From Streptomyces albus subsp. albus (GTDB lineage Bacteria; Actinomycetota; Actinomycetes; Streptomycetales; Streptomycetaceae), in the NCBI RefSeq assembly GCF_000719865.1, contig NZ_JOID01000012.1, positions 1 to 64,000 on the forward strand: DNA of 64,000 nt, read 5' to 3'. The notes below the pieces were generated by a model. The model made no database searches and had not been told where the DNA came from. It was given only the letters and a program-made list of their open reading frames with translations. Each line of letters begins with the position of its first letter. Position 1 is the stretch's first letter. Shown one piece after another: positions 10,754 through 20,195 of the stretch. A program made the translations under genes and the position numbers.

Positions 10754-12223
10754 TCAGCCGCTGGTCATGCTCCGTGCCGCGGAGTAGACCTCCAGCACCG
10801 CCAGGCACAGGGGCACCAGGGAGAGCAGGAAGAGACCCTCGGCCAGATCGAGGAAGCGTCCCCAGAACGGGGTGAGCCCCTTCTTCGGCACGATCAGCGC
10901 CACCGCGGTCAGCAGGGCCGCGCCCGCGGCGACGGCCGCCGTCAGCCAGACCGTCCGGAGGTCCATGGCGGCCCGGTCGCCGCCGGCCAGTTCCACGACC
11001 GATCCGGCCGGCGGGTTGAGGGCGAGGCCGAGCACCAGCAGCGCGAGGGCGGCGAGACCCGCCGCCAGGACACATCCGACCTGTGAGGTGTAGCGGAAGA
11101 GCCGGGCGCGCAGCAGCATCGCCAGACCTGTGGACAGTGCGAGCAGTTGTCCCCACAAGGACTCGGAAAACCCGAGAACGGCCGCGGAGACGGTGACGAC
11201 GACCGCGCAGCCGGCGACGAGGCCGAGCAGCATCTCGTGTCCGCGACGGGCCCGGTCCGCGATGCCGTCGGCGTCGACGGGCTCGGGCTCGGGAAGCGAG
11301 TCGGGGTCGGAGTCGAACTCGCGGTCGCCGGCGGCACGCGGCGGGGCGTAGCCGATGGGCAGCCGGGCGAAGCGGGCGGACAAGCCGGGCAGGAACGCGA
11401 TCGCGCCGATGGCTGCGGCGGCGCAAACGGCCGCCGCGTCGGTGGCGGACGCCTCCGTGAGGACGGCCAGGAAGGTGGCGAGGGTGCCGGTGGCCGACAG
11501 CACGGTGGCGGCGACGAAGGGCGCATCCCCGCTGGGCGACAGGGCGGTCAGGGCGACAGACGCCAGCAGGACGCAGGCGCAGCCGATCAGGAACTGCAGC
11601 CTGCCCGGCCCCTCGCCCGCCTCCGGGGGGAGAAGGCCGGTGCCGGCGATCAGCAGGTGGGGCAATCCGCCGAGACCGAGGACCGTGGCCGAGGCCCGGT
11701 CGCCGTAGATCCGGGCGCGCACTGCCGCGAGTGTGGTGAGCAGCAGGCCCGCGGCTCCGGCGATGACGCCGGGCAGACCGTGCATGTCGTGCCGCACCGG
11801 GTCGGCGTACCAGAGGACGAAGCCCATCAGGACGAGCAGCAGGACTGCGCCGGCCAGGCCCGCGCCGCGCAGCAGGTCGTCGCTCCAGCGGTGCCGGTCG
11901 CGGGTGACGGCGGAGGCGACGGCATCCGATACGTCATCGAACACGGCGGGCGGGAGGGACTGGGCGAACGGGCGCAGCATGAGCACCTGCCCGTCCACGA
12001 CCTTCTGTGCGGCGAGCGAGCGGGCACTGTCCAGCACTGTGCCGTCCCGGCGGACCAGGTGGTAGCCCGGGGGTGTGCCCAAGGACTGTGACTGGCCCGT
12101 CAGCCGGAGGATCTCCGGGCAGACATCGGCCACGGCGATATCGTCGGGCAGGGCGACGTCGATACGGCTGTCGGGCGCCACGACGGTGACGCGGCAGAAG
12201 CCGGTCGCGGAGGCCGTACTCAC
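10754..12223 (-). CDS. eccD: Type VII secretion membrane protein EccD
   Basis: The polytopic channel component of the T7SS. The 489-aa protein has a ubiquitin-like (YukD) N-terminal domain at about residues 8-90 (VTVVAPDSRIDVALPDD...) followed by about eleven hydrophobic segments to the C-terminus. Length and architecture fit EccD. The GTG at 12223 starts MSTASATGF. It is divergent from eccC across 162 nt, so both may share a regulatory region. Confidence 0.92.
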   Translation of the reverse strand: MSTASATGFCRVTVVAPDSRIDVALPDDIAVADVCPEILRLTGQSQSLGTPPGYHLVRRDGTVLDSARSLAAQKVVDGQVLMLRPFAQSLPPAVFDDVSDAVASAVTRDRHRWSDDLLRGAGLAGAVLLLVLMGFVLWYADPVRHDMHGLPGVIAGAAGLLLTTLAAVRARIYGDRASATVLGLGGLPHLLIAGTGLLPPEAGEGPGRLQFLIGCACVLLASVALTALSPSGDAPFVAATVLSATGTLATFLAVLTEASATDAAAVCAAAAIGAIAFLPGLSARFARLPIGYAPPRAAGDREFDSDPDSLPEPEPVDADGIADRARRGHEMLLGLVAGCAVVVTVSAAVLGFSESLWGQLLALSTGLAMLLRARLFRYTSQVGCVLAAGLAALALLVLGLALNPPAGSVVELAGGDRAAMDLRTVWLTAAVAAGAALLTAVALIVPKKGLTPFWGRFLDLAEGLFLLSLVPLCLAVLEVYSAARSMTSG

Positions 12224-12385
12224 CTGTGTTCTCCCCCTTGTTGACTGCTGCGGGCGCTTCGCGCAGCGTCACCCTACCGGCACGCCCGGTGCCGGTCTGC
12301 CAGTAGGATCACCGTCGCCCGGGACGGCCGCCGCCACGGGGGCGCGGCATGAACTTCCGTACATCGCCGAGGGATTGGTGCTCCG
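12224..12385. promoter_or_regulatory. Divergent eccD/eccC promoter region
   Basis: 162 nt between head-to-head T7SS genes. It must hold promoters for both directions. I do not see a confident -35/-10 pair or operator. Confidence 0.4.
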
Positions 12386-15300
12386 GTGAGCCAGATCGTC
12401 GTCAAACGCCCGCCACGGTCCCTGCCGCCGCCGGTACCGACGGAGGAGGTGCGCCTGCAGGCGCCGCCGGAGCTGCCGCGCGGCCAGCAGGAGGGCGTGC
12501 TGATGCAGTTGCTGCCCATGCTCGGCATGGGCTCCTCCGTGGTGTTCTTCTTCATGCCGCAGGCACCACCGTTCATGCGCATCATGGGCGTGCTGATGAT
12601 GGTGTCGACGGTGGCGATGGTCATCGCGCAGCTGGTGCGCTACCGGCGGGGCACGCAGGGGCAGGTGGCGGATGTCCGCCGCGACTACCTCAAGTACCTC
12701 GCGCAGACGCGCCGCAAGGTGCGCAGGACGGCACGGGCGCAGCGGGAAGCGCAGCTGTACCTGCACCCGGCACCGGAGCAGCTGTGGGCCGTGGTCGCCG
12801 AGGGCGGCCGGGTCTGGGAACGGCGCATCGCGGACGAGGACTTCGGCCAGGTCCGCGTCGGGCTCGGGGCTCAGCAGCTGTCGACGCCGCTGGTGGCTCC
12901 GGACACCGCTCCGGTCGACGAGCTGGAGCCCCTGGCGGCCGGTGCCATGCAGCGCTTCCTCGCCGCGCACGGCACGCTCGACGGACTGCCGATGGCCGTG
13001 TCGCTGCGCGCGTTCTACCACCTCACCGTCTCCGGGCAACCGGAGTCCGCGCAGGCCACGGCGCGCGCGCTCATCGGGCAACTGGCCGTGCTGCACTCGC
13101 CGGAAGACCTGATGATCGCCGTGGTGGCGGGGCCGGGCGCGGTGGCGCGCTGGGACTGGACGAAGTGGCTTCCCCACACCCAGCTGCCCGGTTCGGTCGA
13201 CGGGGCGGGCACCAAGCGGCTGTTCGGCGACGACCTGGGCGAGTTGGAGCGGCTGCTGGGCGGCCGGCTGGAGGGCCGGCCGCGGTTCAGCCGGGACGGC
13301 CGGCCGCTGCTCGACCAACCGCATCTGGTGGTCGTCCTGGATGGCGGCATGGTGCCGCCGGATTCCGTCTTCGCCGCCCCCGAGGGACTGCAGGGGGTGA
13401 CCATCGTCGAGATGGTCGCGGGTGAGCTGGACGAGCAGCGCGGCGGTCTGTCCGTGGTCGTACGGCCGGGGCGGCTGCGGCTGGAGTCCGGCTCCGGGGC
13501 CTCGTACGAGGGGGTGCCGGACGCGCTGCCCCCGGAAGCGGCGGAGGCTCTCGCCCGGCAGTTGGCGCCGTTGCGCGCGGGCACCGGTGACGACGACGAA
13601 CCACTGCTGGCGAACCTGGACTTCACCGAGCTGCTGGGCCTGGGCGACGCGGCATCGGTGGACGTGGACCGGACCTGGCGGCCGCGTTCGCAGGCCGAAC
13701 GGCTGCGGGTGCCGATCGGTGTCGGCGAGGGCGGTCAGCCCGTCATGCTCGACCTGAAGGAAGCCGCACAGGACGGCATGGGCCCGCACGGCCTGTGCGT
13801 CGGCGCGACCGGTTCCGGCAAGTCGGAGCTGCTGCGCACCCTGGTGCTCGGCCTCGCGGTCACGCACTCCTCGGAGACCCTCAACTTCGTTCTCGCGGAC
13901 TTCAAGGGCGGCGCGACGTTCGCCGGCATGTCGCAGATGCCGCACGTCGCCGCCGTCATCACCAACCTGGCCGACGACCTGACGCTCGTCGACCGCATGG
14001 GCGACTCGATCCGCGGCGAACTGCAGCGCCGGCAGGAACTTCTGCGCGCCTCCGGCAACTACGCCAACCTCCACGACTACGAGAAGGCGCGCGCCGCCGG
14101 GGCGCCCCTGGAGCCGCTGGCATCGCTTGTCCTGGTGATCGACGAGTTCAGCGAACTGCTGACCGCGAAGCCGGACTTCATCGACATGTTCATCCAGATC
14201 GGCAGGATCGGCCGCTCGCTCGGTGTGCATCTGCTGCTGGCCTCGCAGCGACTGGAGGAGGGCAGGCTGCGCGGACTCGACACCTATCTGTCGTACCGGA
14301 TCGGTCTGCGCACCTTCTCGGCGGCGGAGTCGCGCACCGCGCTGGGCGTACCGGACGCGTATCACCTGCCCTCGGTGCCGGGCTCCGGATACCTCAAGTT
14401 CGGCACGGACGAGATGACGCGCTTCAAGGCGGCGTACGTCTCCGGCGCGTACCGGGCCGGGACGACGGCCACCGCGGGCCCGGACGAACTGCCGGTCGAA
14501 CGCCGGCCGGCGCTGTTCACGGCGGCGCCCGTGCCCGTCGTCCACACGGTGCCCGACCCCGCCGCGCTCCTGACGACGGCGCGGAGGGACGACGAGGCGC
14601 TGGCGGACACGGTGCTCGATGTGATCGTGCGGCGGCTGGAAGGCCAGGGTGTGCCCGCGCACCAGGTGTGGCTGCCGCCGCTGGACCGGGCGCCGGCGGT
14701 GGACCAGTTGCTGCCGCCGCTCACCGTGTCCGCCGAACGCGGTCTGCACGCGCTGGGGTACGGACGGCAGGGCGCGCTGGCCGTACCCCTCGGCCTCATC
14801 GACAAGCCGTTCGAACAGCGGCGCGAACTGCTGGTGCAGGATTTCTCGGGCGCGGCGGGGCACATGCTCGTCGTCGGTGGCCCCCAGTCCGGGAAGTCCA
14901 CGCTGCTGCGCACCCTCGTCTCCGCTTTCGCGCTCACCCACACACCGGACGAGGTGCAGTTCTACGGGCTGGACTTCGGCGGCGGCGGACTGTCGGCCCT
15001 CGCCGACCTGCCGCATGTCGGCGGGGTCGCCTCGCGGCTGGACCCGGAGCGGGTGCGTCGTACGGTGGCCGAGGTGGCCGGTGTGCTGGCCAGGCGGGAG
15101 GAGTTCTTCCGCGCGAACGGCATCGACTCCATCACCACCTACCGGCGCCGCCGGGCGACGGGGGAACTGCCCGGCGAGGAGTGGGGGGATGTGTTCCTCC
15201 TCGTCGACGGCTGGGGCGCTTTCCGGCAGGACTACGACATGCTGGAGGCGGTCGTCACGGACATCGCCGGGCGCGGCCTCGGCTATGGCGTCCATGTCGT

Positions 15301-16369
15301 CGTCACCGCCTCCCGTTACATGGAGGTCCGCGCGGCGCTCAAGGACCAGATGCTGGGCCGGCTGGAGCTGCGGCTCGGCGACGTCATGGACTCGGAGTTC
15401 GACCGCAAGGTGGCCGCGAATGTCCCGAAGGGGGTCCCGGGGCGCGGCCAGGTGCCGGAGAGGCTGCACTTCATGACGGCGCTGCCGCGGATCGACGCCG
15501 GTGGCGCGGGTCCCGAGGGTCCGGATGCGGGCGGTGCCGACGATCTGTCGCAGGCCACGGCGGCGTTTGTGCGGGCCGTGCGCGAGAGCTGGCAGGGCCC
15601 GCCGGCCCCGGCCGTCCGGCTGCTGCCGCGCAAGCTGCCGGCGGACCGGCTGCCGAAGGGCTTCGAGCACCCGGGACTGGGTGTCGCGATCGGCATCGAC
15701 GAGACGAATCTGGAGCCGGTCTTCGTCGACTTCGAGACCGACCCCTTCTTCCTCGTCTTCGGGGAGAGCGAGTCCGGCAAGACGGCACTGCTGAGGCTGA
15801 TCGCCAAACAGTTGTCGGAGCGGTACGCCCCGGAACAGGCCCGGATCGTGGTCGGCGACTACCGGCGCACCATGCTGGAGGCCGTACCGGAGAGCCATCT
15901 CCTGGAGTACGCGCCCATCGCGTCGTCCATGCAGATGCACATGGAGGCCATCAACACGGTGATGGAGAAACGCGCCCCCAAGCCGGACATCACCCCGCAG
16001 CAACTGCGGGACCGGAGCTGGTGGAGCGGGCCGCAGATCTTCGTCATCGTCGACGACTACGAACTCGTGGCGGCCAACTCGGGCAATCCGCTCGCGCAGT
16101 TGGTCGAAAACCTGCCGTTCGCGCGCGACGTCGGTGTGCGCTTCATCATCGCGCGGAACGCGGCGGGCGCCTCGCGGGGCATGTACGAACCGTTCATGCA
16201 GCGCGTCAAGGAGCTCGGCGCCCAGGGCGTCGTCCTGTCCGGCGACCGCGGCGAGGGCGACATCCTCGGCAACGTCCGCGCGCAGCGGATGCCGCCGGGG
16301 CGGGGCATCTTCGTCTCGCGCAAACGCGGCACCCCACTGGTCCAGCTGGGGTGGCTGCCCGACCGGTAA
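12386..16369 (+). CDS. eccC: Type VII secretion ATPase EccC (fused EccCa-EccCb)
   Basis: The FtsK/SpoIIIE-type motor of the T7SS. The 1327-aa protein has two N-terminal membrane segments (about residues 45-80) and three ATPase domains with Walker A motifs at 473-480 (GATGSGKS), 831-838 (GGPQSGKS) and 1126-1133 (GESESGKT). Domain 1 has a full Walker B with acidic pair (VIDEFSELL). Domains 2 and 3 have VDGWGAF and VDDYEL, lacking the usual DE pair, as reported for regulatory EccC domains. It is one polypeptide, unlike the split mycobacterial ESX-1 form. GTG start. Confidence 0.96.
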   Translation: MSQIVVKRPPRSLPPPVPTEEVRLQAPPELPRGQQEGVLMQLLPMLGMGSSVVFFFMPQAPPFMRIMGVLMMVSTVAMVIAQLVRYRRGTQGQVADVRRDYLKYLAQTRRKVRRTARAQREAQLYLHPAPEQLWAVVAEGGRVWERRIADEDFGQVRVGLGAQQLSTPLVAPDTAPVDELEPLAAGAMQRFLAAHGTLDGLPMAVSLRAFYHLTVSGQPESAQATARALIGQLAVLHSPEDLMIAVVAGPGAVARWDWTKWLPHTQLPGSVDGAGTKRLFGDDLGELERLLGGRLEGRPRFSRDGRPLLDQPHLVVVLDGGMVPPDSVFAAPEGLQGVTIVEMVAGELDEQRGGLSVVVRPGRLRLESGSGASYEGVPDALPPEAAEALARQLAPLRAGTGDDDEPLLANLDFTELLGLGDAASVDVDRTWRPRSQAERLRVPIGVGEGGQPVMLDLKEAAQDGMGPHGLCVGATGSGKSELLRTLVLGLAVTHSSETLNFVLADFKGGATFAGMSQMPHVAAVITNLADDLTLVDRMGDSIRGELQRRQELLRASGNYANLHDYEKARAAGAPLEPLASLVLVIDEFSELLTAKPDFIDMFIQIGRIGRSLGVHLLLASQRLEEGRLRGLDTYLSYRIGLRTFSAAESRTALGVPDAYHLPSVPGSGYLKFGTDEMTRFKAAYVSGAYRAGTTATAGPDELPVERRPALFTAAPVPVVHTVPDPAALLTTARRDDEALADTVLDVIVRRLEGQGVPAHQVWLPPLDRAPAVDQLLPPLTVSAERGLHALGYGRQGALAVPLGLIDKPFEQRRELLVQDFSGAAGHMLVVGGPQSGKSTLLRTLVSAFALTHTPDEVQFYGLDFGGGGLSALADLPHVGGVASRLDPERVRRTVAEVAGVLARREEFFRANGIDSITTYRRRRATGELPGEEWGDVFLLVDGWGAFRQDYDMLEAVVTDIAGRGLGYGVHVVVTASRYMEVRAALKDQMLGRLELRLGDVMDSEFDRKVAANVPKGVPGRGQVPERLHFMTALPRIDAGGAGPEGPDAGGADDLSQATAAFVRAVRESWQGPPAPAVRLLPRKLPADRLPKGFEHPGLGVAIGIDETNLEPVFVDFETDPFFLVFGESESGKTALLRLIAKQLSERYAPEQARIVVGDYRRTMLEAVPESHLLEYAPIASSMQMHMEAINTVMEKRAPKPDITPQQLRDRSWWSGPQIFVIVDDYELVAANSGNPLAQLVENLPFARDVGVRFIIARNAAGASRGMYEPFMQRVKELGAQGVVLSGDRGEGDILGNVRAQRMPPGRGIFVSRKRGTPLVQLGWLPDR

Positions 16370-16592
16370 CCACCGGCGGCCGCCGGTGAGCAGGTCGGCG
16401 GCCGACCAGACGCTTGCCCTCACGGCGACCCGATCGGGTGAGTGCGGGCCCGGGCGCCGTCTCGCTAACGTTGCCGGGGGGTGGCTAACGTCCTTGTACA
16501 CCCGGCGAGTTGCGCAGACCTCTGCGGTGCCGCCGCTGGGCGAGCGGGTTGCACAGCCAGGACCACAGACCGATCGACAACCGGGGGACAGG
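16370..16592 (+). promoter_or_regulatory. Intergenic region with GCTAACGT direct repeat
   Basis: 223 nt between eccC and the small helical protein gene. The octamer GCTAACGT occurs at 16464-16471 and again at 16484-16491, exactly 20 bp apart (two helical turns), about 100 nt upstream of the next start. It could be a tandem operator or overlapping promoter elements for the accessory module. The repeat is seen; the role is inferred. Confidence 0.4.
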
Positions 16593-17021
16593 ATGGGTTT
16601 CGACGAGGAATGGCAGCAGGCGCGCGCCGAAGCGGCGAACCGGATGCGGCTGGCCGGCGCGGACGACGGCACCGGGCGCGGTGAGCCCGGCACCAGTGCT
16701 GCCGATCTCGCGCTCAGCTCCCGGCAGCTGAAGAGCATCGGCCATGAAGCCTACGAGCTCTACGCCGGTCTGTCCGCCGGGGGGAAGCACGCGTCGGGCA
16801 CGAGTGACGCGGCCGCGGTCGACCTCAAGGCGGACGGCTTCGCGACGGGCTCCGCGCTGGCAACCGCGGTCGATACCTGGAACAGCCAGGTGTCGACGCT
16901 GAAGGACGCCTGCGCACGGATCCAGATGCATCTGGAGGGCTCCACCACGGCGCATCACGAGCACGAGCGGGATGTCGTCGCCAAGCTGTCCGTGTCGAAG
17001 ATCGACCAGTACTTCCGCTGA
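16593..17021 (+). CDS. Small helical T7SS-associated protein
   Basis: A 142-aa, largely helical protein with no membrane segment. I chose the ATG at 16593 (MGFDEEWQQ), preceded by GGGGGACAGG; the longer frame upstream overlaps the eccC end. It contains a central W (VDTWNSQVSTL) and a His/Glu-rich tail, and resembles small ESX-type partner proteins encoded just before large T7SS substrates. It ends 16 nt before the next gene, so the two are probably coexpressed and may form a complex. Family not firmly recognised. Confidence 0.7.
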   Translation: MGFDEEWQQARAEAANRMRLAGADDGTGRGEPGTSAADLALSSRQLKSIGHEAYELYAGLSAGGKHASGTSDAAAVDLKADGFATGSALATAVDTWNSQVSTLKDACARIQMHLEGSTTAHHEHERDVVAKLSVSKIDQYFR

Positions 17022-17037
17022 GGAGCTGAGCCCCGAC

Positions 17038-19347
17038 ATGCCGGCCTTCGAAGACGTCCTGGGCGTCAAGCTCGCGAACCTGAGCGAAGCAGTGACCGAG
17101 TGGACCACCACCATCGAGAAGCTCACGGACCTGGCCGAGCGGGCCAATGACGTCATGGCCGTCAAAGCCGACCGGGCGGACTGGCGCGGTGAGAACGCCG
17201 GCGTCACCCGGCCCTTCATCACCAAGACGGCGAAGGAGTTCAACGACGCGGTGAAGGAGGCCACTTTGCTGCGGGACACCCTCCGCGACGCCCACACCGC
17301 CTTCACCCGGCACAAACGAGCCTTGGAGAAATTGGTGCAGGAGGCTCCGCGGCAGGACCTGCACATCGACGGCAGAGGCTTCGTCCGGTCGACGAAAGGC
17401 GAACCGCTCATCACCTCGGGAACGAACCGTGTCGGCACCCCTCTCCTGACCGAGGAGTCACCCGGGGAGCAGGCAAAGGTCGACGCGATGGTCGGCCGCA
17501 TCAAGAAGGTCCTGAGCGAGGCGGCCGAGGACGACCGCAGGTTCTCCCAGACCCTGGCGGCCGTCACTGGCAAGGACCCGCACAACTTCACCAGCTACTC
17601 CAGTCTGGAAGACGCCACCGAAGCCCTGGCCGTACAGGCCGCCAAGGAGGCAGCCGAACTGGGGAGCAAGCCGAACCCGACGCAGGAGGAGCTCATCCGC
17701 TTCAACAGCCTCCTGGCCGCCCACAAGAACAACACAGCGTTCGGTGAAGCCCTGGCGACGGAACTGGAGGCGGAGAAGACCCTCGAGATGTGGGCGAACC
17801 TGGCCGACCCCTACCAGCGGACTCCCGATCCCGAACGGGCGAAGATCCTGGAGGAAGTGCAGAACAACCTCTCGGTCACCCTGGCGTCGGCCACGCAATC
17901 CTCCAGCTCCGAGATGCAGGCCTGGGAGAAGAAGGTGATCGCCCTCGGAGACAACCGGCTGGGCATCGACGCCGCCGGCAATCCCTACGGCTTCCAGGTC
18001 ATGTCCAGCCTCATGCGTAAGGGAGAGTTCGACAAGGGCTTCCTCCGCGAATACGGCAACGCCCTACTTGAGCTGGACAAGAAACACAACGAACGGCCCG
18101 GGTCCTTGTGGACCGGCTACGCCAACACGGAAACCGACCTGAACTACGGGGAGGGCGAGGACCGCGGCCGGGACCCTGTCACCGGATTCCTGGAAGCACT
18201 CGGCCACAACCCGCAGGCCGCCACCGAGTTCTTCAAGCAACCGGGCGGCGCCGGCGAATTCGTCGACCGCGACTCGGAGATCAACAAACACCTGGCCTAC
18301 CTCACACAGGAACGCGAGTGGACGCCGGACGCCGGGGCCGGAAGTGAGGCCGACACGATTCACGGGCGCAAGGCGCTGGGCCACGCCCTGGAGGCGGCCA
18401 CCACCGGATACGCCTACGACGCACCCGAACTCACCGGTGAGAGCGGGCTCGTCCAGGTGGAAGAGCGCCGCAGCGCGGAAACCGCCGCCGTCATGGAGCA
18501 AGTCGTCCACATCTACGGCAGCGACAACTCCCTCGTCCACGAACAACCGGAAATGGCGGACAGCCTCGGCCGAATGGGCAGCGCCTACATCGACGACCTC
18601 AACTACACCCTCTCCGGCATCGGCGACAGTAGCGCCGGTAAAGATGAGAGCGATTTTCCTGCGAAATATAAAGGGAGAGCTGAATTCGGCCGCACCAACA
18701 CTATCGATTTCTTCAGCATTATGGGACAAAACGAAACAACCCACGCCTACATGACGCGGGCGGAGGTCGTGTACACACTCACCTCCCTCGAGGCATTCCC
18801 TGCTACTAATGATGAGAATTACGGGCACGGAAGGGACGTCCTCCATACGCACGCCGAAGCGCGGGGGATCCTGGACGCCGCACGCGCGAATCAGGCCGCA
18901 AGCGAGCACACACAGGGTTCGGAAGAGCATAATAAATCACTGGGAAGATCCACGGAATGGACAAAGTTCGCCATCGGCACCGCTGTTGGTGCTGGAATCG
19001 CATGTCTTCCCGTACCAGGATCCGGAGCAGCGGGTGCAGCAATCGTTCCCTTGGTGAGCGAAACCAGCGGAGAAGCCGTCAAGACTTTCCTCGGACAACA
19101 AGCCGACAAATCGGCAGAAAAAGCGGAGGATGATCCATCAGAAATCATCCAGGTAACTCGCGATGAATTTTTCACTGCGGGAGAGAACGACATCGCCAAC
19201 ACCTATCTGCAGTACTTTGAAGGCAAACCCCGGGCGGAGGACATGGCAGACGAAGAAAACCTGATCGATGATCTCAAGAATGCTTACACAGGAATCGGTC
19301 CAGAAGCTGACAAATATCGAGGTAAGCCTCCCTACAAGGGGGATTGA
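17038..19347 (+). CDS. Large WXG-headed T7SS-locus protein (DUF6571-like)
   Basis: A 769-aa helical protein, a candidate T7SS substrate. I chose the ATG at 17038 (MPAFEDVLGV). The N-terminal ~100 residues form a WXG100-like helical hairpin with DWRGENAG (W49). The middle carries 'LEALGHNPQAATEFF', which I associate with a Streptomyces family annotated DUF6571. A hydrophobic segment lies at about residues 645-675 near the C-terminus. No enzymatic toxin motif is recognised. The first two thirds are GC-rich, but from about 18640 (residue ~535) GC falls to roughly 45-55%, suggesting a transferred or fast-changing 3' part. The lipoprotein gene follows after 3 nt. Confidence 0.75.
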   Translation: MPAFEDVLGVKLANLSEAVTEWTTTIEKLTDLAERANDVMAVKADRADWRGENAGVTRPFITKTAKEFNDAVKEATLLRDTLRDAHTAFTRHKRALEKLVQEAPRQDLHIDGRGFVRSTKGEPLITSGTNRVGTPLLTEESPGEQAKVDAMVGRIKKVLSEAAEDDRRFSQTLAAVTGKDPHNFTSYSSLEDATEALAVQAAKEAAELGSKPNPTQEELIRFNSLLAAHKNNTAFGEALATELEAEKTLEMWANLADPYQRTPDPERAKILEEVQNNLSVTLASATQSSSSEMQAWEKKVIALGDNRLGIDAAGNPYGFQVMSSLMRKGEFDKGFLREYGNALLELDKKHNERPGSLWTGYANTETDLNYGEGEDRGRDPVTGFLEALGHNPQAATEFFKQPGGAGEFVDRDSEINKHLAYLTQEREWTPDAGAGSEADTIHGRKALGHALEAATTGYAYDAPELTGESGLVQVEERRSAETAAVMEQVVHIYGSDNSLVHEQPEMADSLGRMGSAYIDDLNYTLSGIGDSSAGKDESDFPAKYKGRAEFGRTNTIDFFSIMGQNETTHAYMTRAEVVYTLTSLEAFPATNDENYGHGRDVLHTHAEARGILDAARANQAASEHTQGSEEHNKSLGRSTEWTKFAIGTAVGAGIACLPVPGSGAAGAAIVPLVSETSGEAVKTFLGQQADKSAEKAEDDPSEIIQVTRDEFFTAGENDIANTYLQYFEGKPRAEDMADEENLIDDLKNAYTGIGPEADKYRGKPPYKGD

Positions 19348-19350
19348 ATC

Positions 19351-19974
19351 ATGCCGACAGCCCGACAGGTAATCGCCACATTGGCCATAACGTGCACATA
19401 TCTCCTCACCTCGGCGTGCTCCGCGGACCCCTCCCCCACCCAAGGAGAGTACTCCGCGAGCGAAGTTTGTGACGCCACCCTCGAAAAGAAGGCTGCACAC
19501 CATCTGGAATCGCTGACCGGAGCCAATACCTTCGACGTACCCAACATCGTCCACCGAAAGCAATTGGCGGATAGGCTTCGTCGCGCGCCGGAAGAAGCGA
19601 AGTATCACGAGTTCTGCAGAATCTACACCGCCGACTCCAACGGCGTACCCGCGGCCACATTGGAATTCCGCCGGCGTTCGCCGTTTTCCGGGTCACGGAA
19701 GAAGGATGAGTGGATAACATACAGAACCGGGCAGCACGCCCATACGAGCGATGACGGAGCCAGTCTCTATTTCCACTGTCCGTCCAGCGATGCCGGGCCC
19801 GATGATCAGTACGTCAAAGGCGTACTCTGGGCCGGAAAGAGAGAGATTGCCCCGGACCGGTTCAGCACAGCCACTATTTCAATCCTCAACAGCGTTTCCC
19901 GTAGGCTGGCACAAGAACTGGGTTGTGCAAAGGAAGCCAGGTTGACCGCTGGAACCCCTCGAGTTGAGTCTTGA
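19351..19974 (+). CDS. Predicted lipoprotein downstream of WXG protein
   Basis: A 207-aa protein with a type II signal peptide and lipobox LTSAC (lipidated Cys23), hence anchored outside the membrane. The mature part has several Cys residues and no family I recognise. It starts 3 nt after the WXG-type gene, so the two are almost certainly coupled. GC is lower than in the housekeeping genes, like the 3' end of its neighbour. It could be a partner, receptor or immunity protein for the upstream protein; that is inference only. Confidence 0.75.
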   Translation: MPTARQVIATLAITCTYLLTSACSADPSPTQGEYSASEVCDATLEKKAAHHLESLTGANTFDVPNIVHRKQLADRLRRAPEEAKYHEFCRIYTADSNGVPAATLEFRRRSPFSGSRKKDEWITYRTGQHAHTSDDGASLYFHCPSSDAGPDDQYVKGVLWAGKREIAPDRFSTATISILNSVSRRLAQELGCAKEARLTAGTPRVES

Positions 19975-20195
19975 ACGGCTTGGCCGCCCAGTCTCGCCTG
20001 CAGCGATCCAGCGCTCACCGCGGCGGTAGCCGACTAGCCTCGGGAAGCGCCGTCACGACAATGAGGGCTGTGACCCCGACTGCCCGAGCCCACGGTCCGC
20101 CAGACGCCGGCAGTGTCGTGCGGTCTTGTAGAACCAGGTCCGGGGCGTCGTGTGCCGCGGACCGTGGCTGCCGTTCCTGAAGGGAAGTTGGACTG

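Noticed and set aside
7578..10787. Plus-strand open frame of 1069 aa across pnp, rpsO and flanks
   Set aside because: Antisense to PNPase; it crosses gene boundaries and has no recognisable domain.
12269..16738. Long minus-strand open frame of 1489 aa over eccC
   Set aside because: It lies fully antisense to a clear EccC gene, is rich in Arg, Ala and Pro with no motif, and arises from the GC-rich third positions of the plus-strand gene.
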